Assembly: GCA_016283605.1 (NCBI GenBank) | Contig: JAEENF010000093.1 | Coordinates: 1 to 16,240, forward strand | Source of the DNA: Prevotella sp. | GTDB lineage: Bacteria; Bacteroidota; Bacteroidia; Bacteroidales; Bacteroidaceae | Direction of reading: 5' to 3' | DNA length: 16,240 nt | Part shown: one piece after another, positions 6,776 through 12,942 of the stretch | How positions within the stretch are numbered: position 1 is the first letter of the stretch | How the letters are laid out: each line of letters begins with the position of its first letter | Translations under genes and position numbers: made by a program | The notes under the pieces: generated by a model | Database searches by the model: none | Told to the model about the DNA's origin: nothing | The model's input: only the letters and a program-made list of their open reading frames with translations

Positions 6776-7708
6776 GTGAAGACCGTGATTTTACACAAGA
6801 CAACACGATTCGAGGGTAGCTATGCGGCTACCATCGGCTGTTTCGATGGCGTACATCTGGGACACCAGCTGCTCCTGAGGACGATGCTTCGTGAGGCGGA
6901 ATCCCGGGGGCTGGTATCGATGGTAATCACTTTCGACCGTCAGCCCCGTGAGGTGTTCGATCCGGACTTCCGGCCACAGCTGTTGTCAACGCCCGAAGAG
7001 AAGGAACAGTTGCTGAGGCAGATGGGCATCGATACCTTGGTGGTGCTGCCCTTCACCCGCAAACTGGCTTCGCTTTCCGCCCGTGAGTTTATGCAACAGG
7101 TGCTGAAGGACCAACTTCATGTCAATGTACTCGTAGCCGGTTACGACAATCGCTTCGGACGAGACCGTCGTGAGGGCTTTGAGGATTATGTGCGCTATGG
7201 TCGCGAACTGGACATCGATGTGATTCAGGGTGAGATGGAACGGCTTCCCGGTGAAGAGAAGGCGGTGAGTTCTTCTGTTATCCGACAGTTGCTGGAGGAA
7301 GGACAGGTAGAGCGGATGCCCGACTGTCTGACGCGTTTCTATGCACTCACGGGAACGATCGTGCCGGGCGAGCATATCGGACACGAGCTGGGTTTCCCGA
7401 CGGCGAATCTTGAGGTCGACCACCCTCACAAACTGATCCCTGCGTCGGGGGTTTATGCGGTATGGGCGGAGGTAAATGGCGAACGAATGCCGGCGATGAT
7501 GAATATTGGCATGCGTCCGACGTTCGACGGCACACACCAGACCCTCGAAGTACATATCCTACAGCCTGTGGGTGATATCTATGACCGGCAGCTCACGGTG
7601 ACTTTCGTGGCGCGTCTGCGTTCCGAACGACGGTTTGACACCCGTGAGCAACTCGTGGCGCAGCTCGAAGAGGACAGAAGAAAGACAGTTAGACTGTTAG
7701 AAAGATAG
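6776..7708 (+). CDS. ribF: Bifunctional riboflavin kinase/FAD synthetase
   Basis: The protein converts riboflavin to FMN and FMN to FAD in the cytoplasm. The N-terminal nucleotidyltransferase domain has ATIGCFDGVHLGH near residues 18-30 (HxGH motif). The C-terminal riboflavin kinase domain has GHELGFPTANLEV with PTAN at 208-211, then MNIGMRPTF and LEVHI, whose Glu is the usual catalytic residue. The length of about 310 residues is normal for RibF. The frame is open upstream to an ATG at 6680, but that would lie two bases from the divergent tRNA gene and upstream of the TACCTTTG promoter, and the extra 32 residues have no counterpart in the family. I therefore prefer GTG 6776 (VKTVILHK); GTG 6785 is also possible. 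The CPBP protease gene follows after 20 bases, probably in the same transcript. Confidence 0.92.
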   Translation: MKTVILHKTTRFEGSYAATIGCFDGVHLGHQLLLRTMLREAESRGLVSMVITFDRQPREVFDPDFRPQLLSTPEEKEQLLRQMGIDTLVVLPFTRKLASLSAREFMQQVLKDQLHVNVLVAGYDNRFGRDRREGFEDYVRYGRELDIDVIQGEMERLPGEEKAVSSSVIRQLLEEGQVERMPDCLTRFYALTGTIVPGEHIGHELGFPTANLEVDHPHKLIPASGVYAVWAEVNGERMPAMMNIGMRPTFDGTHQTLEVHILQPVGDIYDRQLTVTFVARLRSERRFDTREQLVAQLEEDRRKTVRLLER

Positions 7709-7728
7709 ACATATTAAAAAAGGGAAAA

Positions 7729-8490
7729 ATGAAGCAGGCAATATTATATGTTCTGGTTTTTGTAGGCATTCAGTTTCTGGCAGGTGGTATCGTGCAGGGG
7801 GGGTATATCTTTTTCAAAGGTGCGGGTACTCCTGTCGATACGATGGGACTGATTATCACGACGGCGTTGGCTGATGTGGTCACCCTGTTGGTGTTCCTGC
7901 TGCTCCATTGGGCCGAGGTGTCGAGACATTGGGTGAGGACGCGTCCCTGGATGGTGCTCTTCTGGTGTTGTCTGGCGGCTTTCGGCGCCATCATCCCTTC
8001 CAGTTTCTTTCAGGAACTGCTGCCCGAACTTCCGAATAAGGCTGACGTGGAGTTCGACATGCTCATGAGTAGCCGACTGGGTTATTTCGTGATTGCCCTG
8101 GGTGCGCCGTTGGTTGAGGAACTGGTGTTCCGTGGCGCCATCCTCCGTGCACTGCTCCGTTGGAAGAGCAATCCCTGGGTGGGCATCGTCATTTCTGCCG
8201 TACTGTTTGCAGGCTCACACATGAATCCTGCACAGATGCCGCATGCCCTGTTGATCGGTGTGCTGTTGGGTTGGATGTATTATCGTACGGACAGCATCGT
8301 GCCAGGTGTGGTGTATCACTGGGTGAACAACACGATAGCTTATGTGCTCTATCAGTTCTATCCGAGTCAGGACATAGAACTGATCGACCTGTTCAAGGGC
8401 AGTCAGAGTTCGGTGCTGATGGCAGTGGCTTTTTCGCTGTGCATCTTTATTCCCGCAGTCCTTCAACTGAATCTTCGGATGAAGAAGTGA
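7729..8490 (+). CDS. CPBP-family intramembrane metalloprotease (CAAX protease-like)
   Basis: This is a 253-residue, strongly hydrophobic protein with about seven predicted membrane segments. It has the motifs of the Abi/CPBP (Rce1-like) family: E130-E131-x3-R135 in a membrane helix, a FAGSH motif with His164, and HWVNN with His197 and Asn201. In the family the Glu and His residues form the active site in the membrane. The substrate is unknown; bacterial members have been linked to processing of peptides or membrane proteins, but nothing here shows which. It lies 20 bases downstream of ribF, with a purine-rich AAAGGGAAAA before the ATG as the likely ribosome binding site. Confidence 0.88.
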   Translation: MKQAILYVLVFVGIQFLAGGIVQGGYIFFKGAGTPVDTMGLIITTALADVVTLLVFLLLHWAEVSRHWVRTRPWMVLFWCCLAAFGAIIPSSFFQELLPELPNKADVEFDMLMSSRLGYFVIALGAPLVEELVFRGAILRALLRWKSNPWVGIVISAVLFAGSHMNPAQMPHALLIGVLLGWMYYRTDSIVPGVVYHWVNNTIAYVLYQFYPSQDIELIDLFKGSQSSVLMAVAFSLCIFIPAVLQLNLRMKK

Positions 8491-8500
8491 GAAATGAAGT

Positions 8501-8527
8501 GGGCTGCCCGGCATCCCGGTGCAGCCC
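8501..8527 (+). terminator. GC-rich hairpin after the ribF-protease operon
   Basis: GGGCTGC pairs with GCAGCCC, with an inner CCGG/CCGG pairing around a CATC loop, ten bases after the protease stop. A pyrimidine-rich but weak T tract (TCTTCTTCG) follows. Confidence 0.65.
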
Positions 8528-8567
8528 AGTCTTCTTCGTTAGTATGTTATGAAAAATTTGAGAGAAC

Positions 8568-8585
8568 TGAAACTTCACAGTTTCA
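8568..8585 (+). terminator. small hairpin between convergent genes
   Basis: TGAAACT, loop TCAC, AGTTTCA, then TTTTA on the plus strand. It may be a second, weaker stop for plus-strand transcription, lying between the protease gene and the 3' end of the anti-sigma gene. No other feature was seen in 8528-8639. Confidence 0.4.
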
Positions 8586-8639
8586 TTTTAGTGTTTTAAT
8601 TAATTGTTATATAGAGAAAGCATAGAAATTATTCCTTTG

Positions 8640-9110
8640 TTATTCGACGAACTGCGGATGCTCCTGTTTGGGAGCCAACGCACTGTCGCCGAGGTTCTCC
8701 GCCTGAACGGGATTCAGCAGGTTCACAGAGTCGGCCACCTGTTGCTCACGGAACTTGGCATACTCGTCTTTCGGGTCGTCCCAGCCGTAGTTCCAGGGTG
8801 CCTGGGCGGCATTGCCCAGCGTCAGGACGATGGCCACGATGGCAGCAGCCTTGAAGAGGGGCGTCAGCCGACTGATCATTGTGACGGTCTTGGCTTTTGG
8901 CTCACCCTCACCGATCATCTCGAGAATACGGGTGTCGAAGTCGTCACCGAGGGGTTCCTCTTTCTCGTAGGTGAAGAGGGCTTTGTATTTCTGGAGATGC
9001 TCAGGGATGTCCTGCTGGCTGAAGAAACTGCGGAGGATATTCTCTTCCTGCAGGGTGGTCTCACCTTGCCAGTAGCGCTCCAGTAATTGTTCGATGTACT
9101 TATAGTCCAT
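8640..9110 (-). CDS. Putative membrane-bound anti-sigma factor
   Basis: The protein has 156 residues. The N-terminal 80 residues are charged and helical (YIEQLLERYWQGETTLQEE), resembling the cytoplasmic sigma-binding part of Bacteroidota anti-sigma proteins. One membrane segment lies near 84-102 (LFKAAAIVAIVLTLGNAA), with about 54 residues beyond it, probably periplasmic. No HxxxCxxC zinc motif is present. The gene overlaps the 3' end of the ECF sigma gene by 11 bases, the usual arrangement for a sigma factor and its anti-sigma. The call rests mainly on this arrangement and topology; a membrane-bound regulator of another kind is possible. Confidence 0.65.
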   Translation of the reverse strand: MDYKYIEQLLERYWQGETTLQEENILRSFFSQQDIPEHLQKYKALFTYEKEEPLGDDFDTRILEMIGEGEPKAKTVTMISRLTPLFKAAAIVAIVLTLGNAAQAPWNYGWDDPKDEYAKFREQQVADSVNLLNPVQAENLGDSALAPKQEHPQFVE

Positions 9111-9615
9111 AATTCTCTGTTTCTAAAAATCTTTGCTTGATGGTCTGGCGGGCACGGAAGATATTTACTTTTACCTGTTCCTCGCTGATGGCCAGTATCT
9201 CTGCTATTTCCTTGTAACTCTTGCCTTCGAAGTCGCGCAACTGCATGACGCTTCGCTGTTTCTCCGGCAGGGTGTTGATGAGGCGGCGTATCAGCAGGAT
9301 CTTATCGCGCTGTTCGGCCTGTTCCTCAGGGTTCGACGCGTAACTCCGGTCTGGCGCGTCGTGCTCATCGTTCAGACTCTGGTTCTGGTTCTCTGCCTTT
9401 TTCACCTTGTCGAGTGAGATATTCCGGCAGATGGTCAGGCAGAAGGCTTCGATGGATTCTATCTCGTCCCAATGGTCTCGCCTGTTCCAGACCTTGATCA
9501 TCGTTTCCTGTACGACATCCTCCGCCTCCGCATGGTTGAGAGTGATACGGAGGGCAAGCCGGAAGAGTTCATTCTTTAACGGCAGTACGTCGTTCCGGAA
9601 ACTGATCTTTTTCAT
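9100..9615 (-). CDS. ECF-type RNA polymerase sigma-70 factor
   Basis: The protein has 171 residues, typical for an ECF sigma factor. Region 2 covers about 12-75 (LFRLALRITLNHAEAEDVVQET, then FCLTICRNISLDKVKK), the core-binding and -10 recognition part. Region 4 covers about 112-165 (LPEKQRSVMQLRDFEGKSYKEIAEIL..SEEQVKVNIFRARQ), a helix-turn-helix for the -35 element. The acidic linker between them is about 35 residues long. The gene overlaps the putative anti-sigma gene and is separated from argB by a terminator, so it forms its own two-gene unit. A candidate ECF-type promoter lies just upstream. Which genes it controls cannot be seen from this window. Confidence 0.93.
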   Translation of the reverse strand: MKKISFRNDVLPLKNELFRLALRITLNHAEAEDVVQETMIKVWNRRDHWDEIESIEAFCLTICRNISLDKVKKAENQNQSLNDEHDAPDRSYASNPEEQAEQRDKILLIRRLINTLPEKQRSVMQLRDFEGKSYKEIAEILAISEEQVKVNIFRARQTIKQRFLETENYGL

Positions 9616-9631
9616 CCTCTCTAATAGTAAT

Positions 9632-9657
9632 GACGATTGAAAACGGGAAAAGTTACA
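9632..9657 (-). promoter_or_regulatory. candidate ECF-type promoter of the sigma gene
   Basis: On the minus strand TGTAAC (9657-9652), a 16-base spacer and CGTC (9635-9632) fit the classical ECF promoter pattern (AAC in the -35, CGTC or CGTA in the -10), as known for Bacillus SigX and SigM. It lies 16 bases upstream of the sigma ATG and does not resemble TAnnTTTG, suggesting that the sigma factor transcribes its own gene. Inferred by eye only. Confidence 0.5.
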
Positions 9658-9687
9658 ATAAAAGGCGAAAATTTTCGCCTTTTATTG
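9656..9687 (-). terminator. terminator overlapping the argB stop codon
   Basis: CAATAAAAGGCGAAAA and its reverse complement form a perfect 32-base palindrome, with T-rich sequence after it on the minus strand. It includes the argB stop codon (9682-9684) and ends the topA-aroK-speA-argB transcript before the sigma gene. Confidence 0.85.
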
Positions 9688-10455
9688 AATGATTGTGCCG
9701 CTGTGGCCGTCGAGGGCGGTGGCGAGGGTGATGATGACCCGCGAGACACCCGCGTCGATAGCCGCGAGGGCATTCTCGATCTTGGGTAACATCCCACCGC
9801 TGATGGTACCGTCGTCTTTATATTTCATAAAGTCCGCGCGCGTGATCGTGGGAATGACAGAGTCATCGTCGTCGGGGTTGCGCAATACACCTTTCTTCTC
9901 AAAGCTGAAGATCAGGGTCACGTCGTAGTAGGGCGCCAGGGCCTTGGCGGTCTCCGAAGCGATGGTGTCGGCATTGGTATTGAGGATATGGCCTTGTCCG
10001 TCATGTGTCAGCGGGGCCATCACGGGGGTGATGCCTTCTTCGATAAGCTTGCTGAGCATCTCGCCGTCGGCTTTGTCGACATCACCCACGAAACCGAAGT
10101 CGATACCGTCTTTCAACGGGCGCTTATGACTGCGGATGACATTCATGTCGGCACCCGTCAGACCGAGGGCGTTGACACCGTTGGCCTGCAGACGGGCCAC
10201 GAGGTTCTTGTTCACCAGTCCGCCGTAGACCATCGTCACCACACTGAGCATCTCTGCATCGGTGATCCTGCGGCCACCCACCATCTTCGACTCGATGCCG
10301 AGGGATTCTGCCACCTTCGTGGCCTTACGTCCTCCACCGTGTACCAAGACTTTCTTGCCTTCGATGGCGCTGAAGTCCTTCAACAACTGCGTGAGCTGAG
10401 CCTCGTCCTCCACGACGGCTCCACCCACCTTTACGATCGTCAGCTTCTCTTTCAT
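9682..10455 (-). CDS. argB: Acetylglutamate kinase (possibly N-succinylglutamate kinase)
   Basis: This enzyme phosphorylates the N-acylated glutamate in the second step of arginine synthesis. The amino acid kinase fold is shown by K9-V-G-G, H39-G-G-G, GLTGAD near 100 and GGMLPKIENA around Lys225, the usual nucleotide and substrate-binding residues. The length of 257 fits the short ArgB type without an N-terminal extension, which in known cases is not arginine-inhibited. Bacteroides fragilis is known to use N-succinylornithine rather than N-acetylornithine later in the pathway, so the substrate here may be N-succinylglutamate; the sequence alone does not decide. It follows speA by 43 bases holding a heptamer repeat, and is probably the last gene of that operon. 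Confidence 0.93.
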   Translation of the reverse strand: MKEKLTIVKVGGAVVEDEAQLTQLLKDFSAIEGKKVLVHGGGRKATKVAESLGIESKMVGGRRITDAEMLSVVTMVYGGLVNKNLVARLQANGVNALGLTGADMNVIRSHKRPLKDGIDFGFVGDVDKADGEMLSKLIEEGITPVMAPLTHDGQGHILNTNADTIASETAKALAPYYDVTLIFSFEKKGVLRNPDDDDSVIPTITRADFMKYKDDGTISGGMLPKIENALAAIDAGVSRVIITLATALDGHSGTIIQ

Positions 10456-10469
10456 GCGGTAGCAAATTA

Positions 10470-10497
10470 TTCACTATTCACTATTCACTTTTCACTC
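10470..10497. repeat. four 7-base tandem repeats between speA and argB
   Basis: On the plus strand TTCACTA, TTCACTA, TTCACTT and TTCACTC follow one another directly, filling most of the 43 bases between the speA stop and the argB start. On the coding strand this is GTGAATAGTGAATAG and similar. A change in copy number would alter the gap between the two genes. Confidence 0.8.
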
Positions 10498-10498
10498 T

Positions 10499-12391
10499 TT
10501 ATTCCAGATAGGTATATCCATACAGCCCAGAGCGATAGTTCGACAGAAACTCCTTACCCTCTTCGAGGGTGATCTTACCCTGTTTCACACTCTTGGCCAC
10601 CCAGACTTCCAACTGGCGCACCAGTTTCTTGGGGTCGTACTGCACGTAGTCGAGCACCTCGGCCACGGTCTCACCGTCGATGATCTGGTCGATGTGATAG
10701 CTGCCGTCCTTCTCGGAGATATGTACGGCATTGGTGTCACCGAAGAGGTTGTGCATATCACCCAGGATCTCCTGATAGGCACCTACGAGGAACACACCGA
10801 GGTAATAGGGCTCGTTCTTGCGGAGGGCGTGGACGGGCAGCGAGTGGGAGTTATGTCGGTTGGTGACGAAGTTGGCAATCTTACCGTCACTGTCGCAGGT
10901 GATATCCTGGATGGTGGCGTTACGTGTCGGACGTTCGTCAAGCCGTTGGATAGGCATGATGGGGAAGAGCTGGTCGATGGCCCAACAGTCGGGCAGGCTC
11001 TGGAACAGCGAGAAGTTGCAGAAATACTTATCGGCCAACAGCTTGTCGATGTTCATCAGCTCCTCGGGGATATGTTTCAGACTCTTCGTCAGGATATTGA
11101 TCTCATGACAGACGCTCCAGTACATCGCCTCGATCTCTGCACGCGTCTTCAGGTCTACGATACCGTGCGAGAAGAGGTCGAGCACTTCCTCGCGGATCTG
11201 TTCGGCATCGTGCCAGTCCTCGAGCACGTTACGGGGCGAGAGGTTGTCCCAGATCTCATAGAGGTCCTTCACCAGCTGGTGCGAGTTCTCATCGGGCTCA
11301 TATTCCTCGGGCATCTCGGGCAGTGAGGCGGTCTCCAGCACGTCGATCACCAGCACAGAGTGGTGCGCGGCCAGCGAACGGCCACTCTCCGTGATGATGT
11401 TGGGGTGGGGCAGGTCGTTCTTGTTGGCAGCATCCACGAAGGTGTAGATACAATCGTTCACATACTCCTGGATAGAGTAGTTCACCGAGCTCTCGCTCGA
11501 CGGAGAACGGGTGCCGTCATAGTCGACGCCCAGACCACCACCGCAGTCCACGAAGTCGACGTTATAACCCATCTTATGCAGTTGGATATAGAACTGCGAT
11601 GCCTCGCGGAGGGCCGTCTGGATACGACGGATCTTCGTGATCTGTGAACCGATATGGAAATGGATGAGTCGCAGACAGTCGCGCATGTCTTTCTTGTCCA
11701 ACAGGTCCAGTGCTTCCAGCAGTTCTGCACTCGTCAGTCCGAACTTCGAGGCGTCGCCGCCGCTCTCCTCCCATTTGCCGGAGCCGCTGGAGGCCAGTTT
11801 GATGCGGATACCGATATTCGGACGGATACCCATCTTCTTGGCTACTTTCGCGATGATGTCGAGCTCGTTGAGTTTCTCCACGACGATGAAGATACGCTTA
11901 CCCATCTTCTGGGCCAGCAGGGCCAGCTCGATATAGCTCTGGTCCTTGTAGCCGTTGCAGACGATAATCGAGTCGCTCTGACACTGCACGGCAATGACGG
12001 CGTGCAACTCGGGCTTGGAACCGGCCTCGACACCGAGGTTGAACTTCTTACCGTGGGAGATGATCTCCTCGACGACGGGTTGTATCTGGTTCACCTTGAT
12101 GGGATAGACCACGTAGTTCTCACCTTTGTAGTCGTATTCTTCGGCAGCTTTCTTGAAACAGCTCCACGTCTTCTCGATACGGTTGTCAAGGATGTCGGGG
12201 AAGCGGAGCAGCACGGGTGGCGTCACATCGCGCAGCGCCAGTTCGTCCATCACTTCGCGCAGGTCGATCTGCGTGTTGTTCTTACAAGGGGTGACATACA
12301 CGTCGCCTTGTTCGTTGATGCCGAAGTAGGAAGTTCCCCAACCGTTGATGTTGTAGAGTTCCTTCGAGTCTTCAATTGTCCATTTCTTCAT
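10499..12391 (-). CDS. speA: Biosynthetic arginine decarboxylase
   Basis: This PLP enzyme decarboxylates arginine to agmatine, the first step of the route to putrescine and spermidine. It belongs to the alanine-racemase-like fold III group. Lys99 in YPIKVNQ is the expected PLP lysine. FHIGSQI near 245, CGGGLGVDYDG near 285 and ESGRS (335-339) form the cofactor site, and C499-D-S-D-G-K near the C-terminus holds the Cys-Asp pair used at the active site. The length of 630 agrees with the SpeA family. The ATG is 23 bases after the aroK stop. Having it directly upstream of argB places arginine use and arginine synthesis in one transcript. Confidence 0.95.
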   Translation of the reverse strand: MKKWTIEDSKELYNINGWGTSYFGINEQGDVYVTPCKNNTQIDLREVMDELALRDVTPPVLLRFPDILDNRIEKTWSCFKKAAEEYDYKGENYVVYPIKVNQIQPVVEEIISHGKKFNLGVEAGSKPELHAVIAVQCQSDSIIVCNGYKDQSYIELALLAQKMGKRIFIVVEKLNELDIIAKVAKKMGIRPNIGIRIKLASSGSGKWEESGGDASKFGLTSAELLEALDLLDKKDMRDCLRLIHFHIGSQITKIRRIQTALREASQFYIQLHKMGYNVDFVDCGGGLGVDYDGTRSPSSESSVNYSIQEYVNDCIYTFVDAANKNDLPHPNIITESGRSLAAHHSVLVIDVLETASLPEMPEEYEPDENSHQLVKDLYEIWDNLSPRNVLEDWHDAEQIREEVLDLFSHGIVDLKTRAEIEAMYWSVCHEINILTKSLKHIPEELMNIDKLLADKYFCNFSLFQSLPDCWAIDQLFPIMPIQRLDERPTRNATIQDITCDSDGKIANFVTNRHNSHSLPVHALRKNEPYYLGVFLVGAYQEILGDMHNLFGDTNAVHISEKDGSYHIDQIIDGETVAEVLDYVQYDPKKLVRQLEVWVAKSVKQGKITLEEGKEFLSNYRSGLYGYTYLE

Positions 12392-12414
12392 TGTTGGAAA
12401 CAGGGATAAAAGGG

Positions 12415-12942
12415 TTAGAGGTTGAGTAGGGCGCGCAGTTGTTCTACGCTCTTGTGTATCTTGGAATAGTCGTCCATCAGACTGACGTCGAGGGAGTAAC
12501 GGGCTTTCGTATAGAAGGGTTCACGCTTCTCCAACTGTTCGCGGATGAAGACGATGAGTTCCTCCTGCGATTTGCCACGCAGCAGCGGACGGTCGTTCTT
12601 GCTCATCGCCAGATGCTTGTAGAGCACTTCGGGGTCGGCCTTCAGATAGACCACCGGTGCCTGCTGGTTCATATAGTCGATATTATCGAAGAAACAGGGT
12701 GTGCCGCCACCGCAGCTGATGATGACATCCTCGAATTCGGCCACTTCGTGCAGCATGCTCCGTTCGATCTGACGGAAACCCTCCTCGCCGCGTTCCTCGA
12801 AGATCTGACCGATGGTCTTACGCATCCGGCTGGTGATGTACCAGTCGAGGTCGTAGAAGGTGACACCGAGTTCCTTGGCGAGGGCCTTGCCGACGGTGGT
12901 CTTCCCTGCACCCATATAGCCGATGAGGATGATGCGGATCAT
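12415..12942 (-). CDS. aroK: Shikimate kinase
   Basis: This enzyme phosphorylates shikimate with ATP in the chorismate (aromatic amino acid) pathway. The Walker A loop is G8-Y-M-G-A-G-K-T-T16. D31-L-D33 and the Arg and Gly residues of S76-C-G-G-G80 bind shikimate, and NDRPLL near 116-121 carries the lid Arg. The length of 175 is normal. Its ATG overlaps the topA stop codon as ATGA (12942-12939), so translation of the two is probably coupled. Confidence 0.95.
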   Translation of the reverse strand: MIRIILIGYMGAGKTTVGKALAKELGVTFYDLDWYITSRMRKTIGQIFEERGEEGFRQIERSMLHEVAEFEDVIISCGGGTPCFFDNIDYMNQQAPVVYLKADPEVLYKHLAMSKNDRPLLRGKSQEELIVFIREQLEKREPFYTKARYSLDVSLMDDYSKIHKSVEQLRALLNL

